This document shows positions 48,391 through 55,757 of a stretch of DNA of 64,000 nt, piece by piece. The position numbers and the translations under genes are program-made. Within the stretch, counting starts at the first letter, position 1. Each line of letters starts with the position of its first letter. Below the pieces are notes generated by a model. The model was given only the letters and a program-made list of their open reading frames with translations. It did not search any database and was not told where the DNA came from. The stretch is from IMG/VR virus record IMGVR_UViG_3300010354_000064, positions 1 through 64,000 of that record; one strand, 5' to 3'. The DNA comes from a virus.

Positions 48391-49034
48391 TTGGGAATCT
48401 CCGAGAAGCGAAAGAACCGTTGACCTTCCTTGAAGGCCGCGCCCATCTGGACCGTCTCGCCCTTCTTCTTACCCCGCGTGAACGTGTGGACGCGGGCGAA
48501 AGAGCGGTGCTCGGCAGGGGTGAGGTCGGCTTCGAGGATGTCGCCTCGCACGAACCCAAAGAAACGAGCGGCGAAGCGGGCGAGGTGATAGGCGTCGGCC
48601 TCGTTGTGGTTGAACTTGCCCTTGATGCCGGTGTCGGCCTTGGCAGCTTCAACCATGTCGGCCTTGAACATCTTGCCGGTGCGAACGGACGGGTCTTCCT
48701 TCGCGAGCATCTTGAGGGTGCCGGGGTCGAAGTACACCACGTCCCTGCGGCGGACGTAGATGGCCTCGTTCACCATCATGAAGAGGGCGTAGAGCCCTTC
48801 GCTGTACTGCTCGCCGAAAGGCGGTGACTCGACGCCCACCGCTGCGATGGCAGGGTGTTCGTCGAGCACGCGACCCACAGACTCGCGAAGCTCGATGTAC
48901 CGCTGAACGAAAATCGCCTTGGAGGAGGTCGAGAACCTACCCCTCGCGACGACGCGCGCGGCACCAGAAGCGTCGGAGTCGTGGACGCACCATCCGAAGC
49001 CCGTCAGAGACGGGTCGAGGCCAAGTGTGAGCAT
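48387..49034 (-). CDS. ruvC: RuvC-like Holliday junction resolvase
   Basis: 215 residues, ATG start. RNase H-fold acids are D7 (LTLGLDPSLTGFG), E69 (VGVESPPFG) and D147 (FNHNEADAYHLA). Longer than bacterial RuvC, with a basic C-terminal extension (TRGKKKGETVQM). It would cut four-way junctions made by the RecA-like protein before packaging. Its stop overlaps the RecA start by 4 bases, so translation is coupled. Confidence 0.82.
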   Translation of the reverse strand: MLTLGLDPSLTGFGWCVHDSDASGAARVVARGRFSTSSKAIFVQRYIELRESVGRVLDEHPAIAAVGVESPPFGEQYSEGLYALFMMVNEAIYVRRRDVVYFDPGTLKMLAKEDPSVRTGKMFKADMVEAAKADTGIKGKFNHNEADAYHLARFAARFFGFVRGDILEADLTPAEHRSFARVHTFTRGKKKGETVQMGAAFKEGQRFFRFSEIPK

Positions 49035-49052
49035 GGCGATAGATACACCGAA

Positions 49053-49082
49053 GGCCGAGCCGGGCTTTCACCCAACTCGGCC
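49053..49082 (-). terminator. hairpin between the ssDNA-binding candidate and ruvC
   Basis: GGCCGAG (49053-49059) pairs with CTCGGCC (49076-49082), and GGG (49062-49064) with CCC (49071-49073) across a small internal loop. It lies just after the stop of the gene at 49095. The minus-strand tail TTCGGTGT has few T residues, so termination may be partial or factor-dependent. Confidence 0.5.
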
Positions 49083-49094
49083 CCCAGTCGCCGG

Positions 49095-49967
49095 TCACAC
49101 GCCGTCGAGAACGTCCGCGAAGTCACCCGCCGAAGCGGCCGACACGTCGCTGACCGCCGAACCACCGAGGCCGAGCTTCGCACGAAGCTGGTCGGTCGTC
49201 ATCTCGCGGAAGGGAACGAGCTTCTCGAACATCGGAATCGCCCTGGCGAGCACGACGTTGCGGAACTTCTCGGACTTCTGCCAGAGAGCAGGACCGACGA
49301 AGCTGACCGCGATGTTCTGGTACTGGGCGTCCTTGCACTCCAGCTTGATGTCCTGCGAGTGCAGACCCATGCCGTTGTCCTTCAGCCCCGCATTGAGCTT
49401 CCAGAGGTCTTCGTAGACCCGCTTGCCGAAGCGCCAGGGGATGAGGTTCCAGTCGGTGAGGAGACGGTCCTTGTCGATGTTCCCGGCGCGGTCGGTCGGG
49501 TACGTCAGGAGCAGCGTCGTGTGGTACTGCTTCGGCTCCGCGATTTTGTTCCAGACCGCATCGGCGTCGGGGCCGTCCTTGCCCTTGCGGTTGATGACGA
49601 AGCCGAGCCCCTGCTGGTAGCTCGCCATCATGCGCTTGAACTTCGCCTCGGAGAGGTCGAGTCGGTCCACCTGCGTCAGAGCGTCCACGCTCTTGCCGAG
49701 CGATTGAGCGCGCTCCTCCAGGGCCTTCTGGGCCACCGCACGGAGGTCCGCAGCAGAGGGCGTCTCACCCCGACGACGAGCCTCAGCACGGAGGCGGGCC
49801 ACGGCGTTGAGGTCGATGGGGTGGAAGTAGACGAGGGCGGCGCGGATGTTCTGCCCCTTGGTCATCTTCAACCAGTTCTCGCGGTCGTTGTAGACCTTCG
49901 AGTCCTCGTCGAGGCCCACGTCCTCGTCGAGGTTGTAGTCGGGGTCGAACGGATTGTGGCTTGCCAT
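49095..49967 (-). CDS. probable single-stranded DNA-binding protein
   Basis: 290 residues from the ATG at 49967; upstream in-frame codons belong to the leader. Acidic, disordered N-terminus (MASHNPFDPDYNLDEDVGLD), then an OB-like core with KMTKGQNIRAALVYFHPIDL. Then comes LGFVINRKGKDGP and a beta-rich part (KQYHTTLLLTYPTDRAGNID). The C-terminus ends AGDFADVLDGV, an acidic tail like that of phage gp32-type proteins. It lies with RecA, RuvC and RecD2, and has a long structured leader and a private hairpin terminator. The OB fold is inferred, not certain. Confidence 0.5.
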   Translation of the reverse strand: MASHNPFDPDYNLDEDVGLDEDSKVYNDRENWLKMTKGQNIRAALVYFHPIDLNAVARLRAEARRRGETPSAADLRAVAQKALEERAQSLGKSVDALTQVDRLDLSEAKFKRMMASYQQGLGFVINRKGKDGPDADAVWNKIAEPKQYHTTLLLTYPTDRAGNIDKDRLLTDWNLIPWRFGKRVYEDLWKLNAGLKDNGMGLHSQDIKLECKDAQYQNIAVSFVGPALWQKSEKFRNVVLARAIPMFEKLVPFREMTTDQLRAKLGLGGSAVSDVSAASAGDFADVLDGV

Positions 49968-50146
49968 GTTCTTGCTCTCTTTCTTTGGGGCTGCCCCACG
50001 CACAGTTGCCGGTCAGGCGGGTGGTGAGGACAAGCCAGTTGGTTGAAACGAGCGGCCCCCTTGGCCGGTTCCGGCGGGCGCTGGGGGAGAAGGCCCATCA
50101 GATTTGCCTTCGGGGCCGCTCAACTCCTATCATACACCGGCCGAGG
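49968..50146 (-). promoter_or_regulatory. structured 5' leader of the ssDNA-binding candidate
   Basis: This 179-base gap holds a perfect 10-bp inverted repeat, GAGCGGCCCC (50050-50059) and GGGGCCGCTC (50112-50121). A smaller GAAGGC/GCCTTC hairpin and a CCGG pair lie inside. On the minus strand TATGAT (50129-50134) could be a -10 box with transcription starting just before the repeat, but no good -35 is seen. The gap also contains AAAGAGAG, a ribosome binding site. Confidence 0.45.
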
Positions 50147-50926
50147 TCAGATATTCGCGAAGACTTCTGCGAAATCGTCATCGAGCGAGGTCGATTTTTC
50201 GGCGTCATCATCCGTGTCGCCCAGGAACGCTGCGATGGCCTGGGCGGCCGGGTCCGCCGGGGCAGACGGCTGAGGTACGGGGGCTTCTTCGACGGAAGCC
50301 GCCACGGGGGGCGGAGCCGCAGGCGTGGCGGGAGGCAGGCTGACCGGGGGCGTCGGAGTGCCTGCCATGAGCCGCTCCAGTTCCTCCTCGGTCATGTCAT
50401 CCCCGAACGCCGGAGCCACGGGACGACGCTCGTGCGGGGAAGCACGCTCGTCGCCGTACATGGCCCCGGTGTCGATTTCGTCGCGAATCAGACTCCGCTG
50501 GAGCTTGATTTCCGACATCGTTGCGGTCAGTTCCTTGTGCCGGTGCCTGACAGCCTTATCGACGAACTCCAAGTCTTGCAGGGCGGCCTTCAGCGACTCG
50601 ATAACTTGCCGCTCGTCCCGCAGAAACACACCGACCGTGGCCTTGCGGTCCTCGATGCTGGGTAGCCGCCGAACACGGTCGTCGTTCGCGAGCAGGTCGT
50701 CGAAGCTCAACTGGTAGGCCGCTTCTCGTGCGCGGAGGTCGCGGGAGAGCACCTGCTTCTCCCGATGCACCTCTAGCTGGACGCGGCTGACGGCGTTCAG
50801 GTAGTTGCGCGTCTTCGCGATGAGGTCGTTCAGGTAGAGCGGCCCGAGCGAGCGCGGGTCGGGGTGAAGCTGTACGAGGTACTGCTCCAGTTCGGCGTAG
50901 ACTTCCTTGATGCGGTCGAGCTTCAC
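50147..50926 (-). CDS. helical protein with acidic C-terminal tail
   Basis: 259 residues, GTG start with GAGGACG seven bases upstream, overlapping the upstream TGA. Residues 1-165 are coiled-coil-like (MKLDRIKEVYAELEQYLVQL; EKQVLSRDLRAREAAYQLSF). A Pro/Ala linker leads to the C-terminus TSLDDDFAEVFANI, which resembles the FADVLDGV tail of the neighbouring ssDNA-binding candidate. A recombination mediator or loader role is conceivable. I cannot assign a family. Confidence 0.5.
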   Translation of the reverse strand: MKLDRIKEVYAELEQYLVQLHPDPRSLGPLYLNDLIAKTRNYLNAVSRVQLEVHREKQVLSRDLRAREAAYQLSFDDLLANDDRVRRLPSIEDRKATVGVFLRDERQVIESLKAALQDLEFVDKAVRHRHKELTATMSEIKLQRSLIRDEIDTGAMYGDERASPHERRPVAPAFGDDMTEEELERLMAGTPTPPVSLPPATPAAPPPVAASVEEAPVPQPSAPADPAAQAIAAFLGDTDDDAEKSTSLDDDFAEVFANI

Positions 50927-51348
50927 TTGTCGTCCTCGATGACGTTGAGGAGCTTCGCGATGCCGTTGTCGTAGCGCGTCAGCACAGCCCGAAGCTCCTC
51001 CTGCGCCGACGAGGCTGCCATCATACCCCGCTTCACGGCGTCGTCGTAGGTCGCCGTGACGACGTGCTTGCCGAGCAGGAGCCGAGCGAGCTTCGCGTCG
51101 TCCGGGCTGAACCCGGAGGGCTCGTGGTGGTCGTTCGAGAGTTGGTTCACCTCGGCCCCCGTACCACGGGATGCGGTGACGCTGTAGAACGCGCTCGTCT
51201 TGCGGCCGTCTCGGTTGCGCTCCTCGATGGAGTGCGAGACGGTGATTTTGTCGATGAGGAGCGCGCCGCTGACCGACTTCAGTCGGGCCTTCTGCTTCTC
51301 AGTCAGGTTCGACAGCGGGCCTTCGGGCTTCTTCTCGGGGGTGGTCAT
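50923..51348 (-). CDS. hypothetical protein
   Basis: 141 residues, ATG start inside the RecD2 C-terminus (50-base overlap). Begins with a disordered lysine-rich 25 residues, then an alpha/beta core (LIDKITVSHSIEERNRDGRK; FYSVTASRG) and a helical end. No family is recognised. The overlaps suggest co-translation with RecD2 and the downstream helical protein. Confidence 0.5.
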   Translation of the reverse strand: MTTPEKKPEGPLSNLTEKQKARLKSVSGALLIDKITVSHSIEERNRDGRKTSAFYSVTASRGTGAEVNQLSNDHHEPSGFSPDDAKLARLLLGKHVVTATYDDAVKRGMMAASSAQEELRAVLTRYDNGIAKLLNVIEDDK

Positions 51349-53563
51349 GCCCCTCTCTTACACCGGAGAGCGAGACAACCGCCTCGGAAACAGCGCGGCC
51401 GAACGCCGTGTTCCTCAGCACCACCTTGTCGTTGCCGATGGCCTTGTAGACCGAGAAGGGGTCGCCGAGAACCCAGCACTTCTTCTTCGCGCGCGTGACC
51501 GCCGTGTAGAAGAGGTTGCGCTGAAGCATCCTCCCATGCCCCTTGACGATGGGGAGGAGCACGTTGTCGAACTCGCTCCCCTGCGACTTGTGGACGGTGA
51601 TGGCGTAGGCGAGCCGAAGAAGCTCAGGGGCGTCGGCCTTCGGGATGGCGACCAGGGTATCGACCGCGCCCGGCCCGATGCCGTGGATGCGGACCATGAG
51701 GTTCTCGCGCTGAATCTCGACGAGCTTACCCATGTCGCCGTTGTAGATGCCGAGCTTGTAGTTGTTCTTGATGACCATGAGCCGGTCACCCACTCGGCTG
51801 TGGAAGTACCCGGCCTTCCACTCGGGTTGCCCCGTGCTGGGGTTCAGCGCCTCGCGCAGCCGGTCGTTCAGGTTGTTGACCCCGACGTAGCCGTCGTACT
51901 TGGGGGTAAGCACCTGGAAGTTCGCGTCGCGCGCCTTGAGCTTCAGGGCCATCTTGACGATGAGTTCGGAGATTTGCTCCTCGTCCGTCAGGTGAACGAA
52001 CTGGAACTCGCTCTCGGGCGGGCGCTTCTCCAGCGAGAGCGTCTCCCCTCGGTTGATGGTGTGGCTTGCGACGACGATTTCGCTCGTATGCTGCTGCCGG
52101 AAGATTTGGGTGAGCCGCACGTTGGGGACGTGCTCGGAGGCGAGAAGCTCACGGAGGACGTTGCCCGGCCCGACGCTTGGAAGCTGGGCGTCGTCGCCGA
52201 CGAGCACGAGGATGGTATCCGGGTGGAGGGCGTCGAGGACGCGGAAGAATAGCTCTTGGTCCACCATCGACATCTCATCGACGATGACCGCATCCGTCTG
52301 GAACTTGTTAGCCCCGTGGTACTGCCAGCCGTCCCCGTCGTAACCGAACGCACGATGGATGGTGTACGCCTCGGTGCCCGTGACGCCAGCGAGTCGCTTG
52401 GCCGCGATGCCCGTGGGAGCCATGAGCGTGTGGGTCAGCTTCTTCTCACGGAAGAGGCGGACGAACGCGCGGACGAGGGTCGTCTTGCCGGTGCCGGGAA
52501 GGCCGGTGAGGACGAGCACTCGGTTCTCGATGAGCTTCTGGATGCCGTCCTTCTGGGCCGGAGAGAGAACGATGGGGTTGACCCGCTCGTACTCGGCCAC
52601 GAAGGCGGCGAGGTCTACGTCGAGCTTCGAGGCGGTGATGAACTTCGCCAGCATGGCGGCGCTCTCACGCTCATGCTTCCAATGGACGGGGAGGTAGACC
52701 CCCGCCGACTTGTCGAGGTAAGCGTCCTTGCGTTCGACGAGCCGGTCCACGGCGGCGAGAAGCGCGCGTGAGAGGTCGGGCACGTCGAACGCCTCCATGA
52801 ACTCTCTCTGCATGAGGTCGTCCACGAGGGCGGGGAGGTCGCCGCGCCGGATGTAGAGGTGCCCGTTCTGGGCCTCCTGCCGGAGCAGGTAGAGGACGGC
52901 CCCCTCGATGCGCTCGGGCGCGTCTCGACCGAAGCCCTGCTTGAAGGCGAGCTTGTCGGCGAGCGCGAACCCGAAACCATTGACCGAAACGAGCCGGTAG
53001 GGGTTCTCGGTGATGACCCGGATGGCGTTCGAGTCGAACGTCGCGTAGACCGCCCGGATGGTGTTGGCATCGACCTGGAACTCGGTCAGAAAGACCGAGA
53101 GGTCGGCGAGGCTACGCGCGCGAGCCCACGCCATGATGGCCCGGTCGAGCCTATCTCTCGCCGGGTCGTCCGGGGAGAAGAGAGCCTGCACCTCGGCGGG
53201 CCGCTCCGAGAGAACCGCGAAGACTTCCGTCCCGTAGGTCTGAACGAGCTTGTCCACGACCACAGGGTCGGTGAAGTCCGAGACGCACTCGGAAAGGAAC
53301 CGCTCGATGTCGCGCGGCGTGCGAGCGTACGGGTGCCAGGTATGGGGGATGAACTGCTTGCCGAACTTCGGGTGTGCGCCCCATTGACCGCTGAACGCAA
53401 CCGTCACCCCCACGGTGACCTGAAGCAAACCGAACAGCGGCCCGGCGACCGTGACGACCTTCTCTTCGACGGAGGGTTGGGCCTCGTCAAGCGCAACCGT
53501 GAAGACGCAGAAGTCGTCTCCCTTGTGCCTGACGGCGATGACTCGGCCTCGGATGATTGCCAC
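51299..53563 (-). CDS. RecD2-like SF1 helicase
   Basis: 754 residues, GTG with AAAGG six bases upstream. The N-terminal 330 residues include an OB-like start (RVIAVRHKGDDFCVFTVALD) and the helix-hairpin region typical of RecD2. Helicase motifs: Walker A TGLPGTGKTT at about 353-362, motif II AVIVDEMSMVD near 425, motif III VLVGDDAQLPSVGPG, and C-terminal motifs YAITVHKSQGSEFD and YTAVTRAKKK. It would unwind DNA with 5'-3' polarity in repair or recombination. It is not accompanied by RecB/C. The C-terminus runs into the next gene. Confidence 0.88.
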   Translation of the reverse strand: MAIIRGRVIAVRHKGDDFCVFTVALDEAQPSVEEKVVTVAGPLFGLLQVTVGVTVAFSGQWGAHPKFGKQFIPHTWHPYARTPRDIERFLSECVSDFTDPVVVDKLVQTYGTEVFAVLSERPAEVQALFSPDDPARDRLDRAIMAWARARSLADLSVFLTEFQVDANTIRAVYATFDSNAIRVITENPYRLVSVNGFGFALADKLAFKQGFGRDAPERIEGAVLYLLRQEAQNGHLYIRRGDLPALVDDLMQREFMEAFDVPDLSRALLAAVDRLVERKDAYLDKSAGVYLPVHWKHERESAAMLAKFITASKLDVDLAAFVAEYERVNPIVLSPAQKDGIQKLIENRVLVLTGLPGTGKTTLVRAFVRLFREKKLTHTLMAPTGIAAKRLAGVTGTEAYTIHRAFGYDGDGWQYHGANKFQTDAVIVDEMSMVDQELFFRVLDALHPDTILVLVGDDAQLPSVGPGNVLRELLASEHVPNVRLTQIFRQQHTSEIVVASHTINRGETLSLEKRPPESEFQFVHLTDEEQISELIVKMALKLKARDANFQVLTPKYDGYVGVNNLNDRLREALNPSTGQPEWKAGYFHSRVGDRLMVIKNNYKLGIYNGDMGKLVEIQRENLMVRIHGIGPGAVDTLVAIPKADAPELLRLAYAITVHKSQGSEFDNVLLPIVKGHGRMLQRNLFYTAVTRAKKKCWVLGDPFSVYKAIGNDKVVLRNTAFGRAVSEAVVSLSGVREGHDHPREEARRPAVEPD

Positions 53564-53564
53564 G

Positions 53565-55481
53565 CTATGCCTTTGCGAGTTCGATGAACTGCTCCTCGGA
53601 GAGGAGCTTGGTGCCGTGCTTACGCGCTGCCTGCGCTTTCGTCGAGGACGAGTTGGGGTCAGCGATGACGAGATAGGTGAGCCCCTTCGCGACGCTCGCC
53701 TTCACGACTCCTCCCTGCTGCACGACGAGCCCTTCGAGGTCGGCACGCTTGCGTTGCATCGAGCCCGTGAAGCAGAACGACTGCCCGGTGAGCCTCCCTT
53801 GTACCCGAGCCTTGATGTGAACTCCAGCAGCGAGAAGGTCCGCGACGACGTTCTCACCAGCCCCATGCAGCCAGGTGTGGAGAGCCTCGGCCTTTACGGG
53901 GCCGAGCCCTGCGATGGAACGGAGGGTGATGAGGTCCACAGCGCGGAGCTTCTCCCAGGTGTCGTGCCCGGCGTCCGTGACCATCTGGATGGTCTGGGTC
54001 GCACAGAGGGGAATCGACAGCGCGCCGAGCAGGACTTCAAGGGGCTGCTCACTCTTCTCTCGGAGGAGTACCAGGAGCTTGTCGGCCCCGTGCTCCGTGA
54101 TGCGCTCGACCTCGGCGAGCGAGGGGATGGTGAGCCGGAAGAGGTCGGCGGGGCTCTTGACCTTGCCTGACTCGACAAGGCGCTCGATGAGCGTCTCGCC
54201 CCACTCCTTCACGTCGAGGGCGGCGATGAACCGCTTGATGCGACCGACAAGTTGCGCGGGACACTCCGCCGTGTTGGGGCACACGAGGTACTCCCCGTCC
54301 TGGGCGACCTTGTGCTGACAGGAGGGGCAGAAGAGGGGGCATTTCACAGGCTGGTTGGACCTCGCGACGAGCGCGGTGACGCGAGGGATGACATCGTTGG
54401 CCCGAGCCACGAGGATGCGTGCGCCCGGTGAGAGCCCGAGGTCGGTGACGTACTTGAAGTTGTAGAGGCTTGCCTGCATGACCTTCGCGCCCACGAGTTC
54501 CACGGGGTCGAAGGTGCCGACAGGCGTGAGGCGGCCCGTGCCGCCCACCTGCCAGTCAATCTGCCGAAGGGTCGTCTCCTGCGCCTGCGACGGAAACTTG
54601 AAAGCCACGGCAGCGCGAGGGCGACCGTCCTTGTCGCCGAACGACCGCTGCCGAGCGATACCGTTGACCCGAACGACGAGCCCGTCGATGTCGTAGTCGA
54701 GCGCGTCCCGGTGGCCCTGCTGGTAGTGGAGCCAAACCTCGATGGGGTTGACCACGACGCACCAATCGGGGAGCATGAACCCCTGCTGGCCGAGCCATTG
54801 AAGCTGCTCGTCCTCGGCCTGGAAGTCCCGCCCCTCGACGACTTGATAGGGGATGACTGTCAGGTGCTCGCACCCCTTGCCGTCGAGCCTTTTGCTGATG
54901 CCCGAGGCTGCGTTGCGGGGGTTCGCGTAGTCGGGGAAGTGTGCCCGGTGGGCTGACTTGAGCAGGACGATTTCGCCGCGAATCGACCCCGTGAAGCCCT
55001 CGACCTCGGGCTGGACGTTGTTCATGCGGAGGACGTTCCGGGTGATGTCCTCGCCCGTGATGCCGTCGCCGCGCGTGATAGCCTGGACGAGCTTGCCCGC
55101 CTCGTACCGCAGATGGATGCTGATGCCGTCGAGCTTCTCGGTCACGAAGAGGGGCGGGATGCCGCGCGTCGGGGGCAGCGTGTTGTAGGTGCGCGCCCAC
55201 TCGCGAAGCTCCTCGGGGGTGTTCACCTTGTCGAGGCTGCCCATGACGAATCCGTGCCGAGCTTTCTTCCACTCGGAAGTGTCGGGCACGGGTGCGCCGA
55301 TAGCCGTGACGGCAGGCGACGCTGGGCGGAGAGCGCGTAGCTCATCTACCCAGGCGTCGTACTGCTCATCGCTAACGGTCGGGGTACCGTTGTAGTAGGC
55401 GTCCCGAGCAGCCTGGACTTTCGCTTCCAGAGAGGCAACGGGAGCCGCGTCGGCTTCTTCGAGGAGGGCCATGAGGTCCAT
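53565..55481 (-). CDS. ligA: NAD-dependent DNA ligase
   Basis: 638 residues, ATG with GGAGGG upstream. Domain Ia is visible (RDAYYNGTPTVSDEQYDAWV), followed by the nucleotidyltransferase active-site K116 in TEKLDGISIH and an OB region (RPRAAVAFKFP). Next are a four-cysteine zinc finger (CPLFCPSC...CPNTAEC, about 391-417), helix-hairpin-helix repeats (SIAGLGPVKAEALHTW) and a C-terminal BRCT (FCFTGSMQRKRADLEGLV). It is full-length and bacterial-like. It joins Okazaki fragments using NAD+. Most phages use ATP ligases, so this choice is notable. Confidence 0.93.
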   Translation of the reverse strand: MDLMALLEEADAAPVASLEAKVQAARDAYYNGTPTVSDEQYDAWVDELRALRPASPAVTAIGAPVPDTSEWKKARHGFVMGSLDKVNTPEELREWARTYNTLPPTRGIPPLFVTEKLDGISIHLRYEAGKLVQAITRGDGITGEDITRNVLRMNNVQPEVEGFTGSIRGEIVLLKSAHRAHFPDYANPRNAASGISKRLDGKGCEHLTVIPYQVVEGRDFQAEDEQLQWLGQQGFMLPDWCVVVNPIEVWLHYQQGHRDALDYDIDGLVVRVNGIARQRSFGDKDGRPRAAVAFKFPSQAQETTLRQIDWQVGGTGRLTPVGTFDPVELVGAKVMQASLYNFKYVTDLGLSPGARILVARANDVIPRVTALVARSNQPVKCPLFCPSCQHKVAQDGEYLVCPNTAECPAQLVGRIKRFIAALDVKEWGETLIERLVESGKVKSPADLFRLTIPSLAEVERITEHGADKLLVLLREKSEQPLEVLLGALSIPLCATQTIQMVTDAGHDTWEKLRAVDLITLRSIAGLGPVKAEALHTWLHGAGENVVADLLAAGVHIKARVQGRLTGQSFCFTGSMQRKRADLEGLVVQQGGVVKASVAKGLTYLVIADPNSSSTKAQAARKHGTKLLSEEQFIELAKA

Positions 55482-55507
55482 GACCCTCCTCTACACCGAA
55501 CGTCCCG

Positions 55508-55756
55508 CTAGTTGCGGGACTTTGCGTCGGGTACGTCTTCCATCTTCAACTCCCCCGCCTCGACCATCTCGGCGAGCCGATTGATGGTCGAGAACGGGGC
55601 GACGACGAACCGGACCTCTTCACCCTTGTAGCGTTCGAGCACCGCCTGAACGTCCACGTAGTTGAAGCCCCCCTCGGGCCGCTCGCACCGAAGCACGAGG
55701 CGGCCCGTCATGGGGTCAAGTTCGACGATGCCTTCCGCGACGAGTCCGAGGTCCAT
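55508..55756 (-). CDS. small hypothetical protein
   Basis: 82 residues from the ATG at 55756, immediately downstream of the ribonucleotide reductase stop. An alpha/beta sequence (MDLGLVAEGIVELDPMTGRL; VQAVLERYKGEEVRFVVAPF) with a short C-terminal tail (DVPDAKSRN). No domain is recognised. The compact hydrophobic core pattern suggests a small folded protein. It is probably co-transcribed with the reductase. Confidence 0.55.
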   Translation of the reverse strand: MDLGLVAEGIVELDPMTGRLVLRCERPEGGFNYVDVQAVLERYKGEEVRFVVAPFSTINRLAEMVEAGELKMEDVPDAKSRN

Positions 55757-55757
55757 G

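Noticed and set aside
49040-55500. CGGTGTA strings upstream of ruvC, the ssDNA-binding candidate and ligA as a possible promoter motif
   Set aside because: The same string occurs inside coding sequences (for example near 40150, 44260, 51360 and 60146), so it is not specific.
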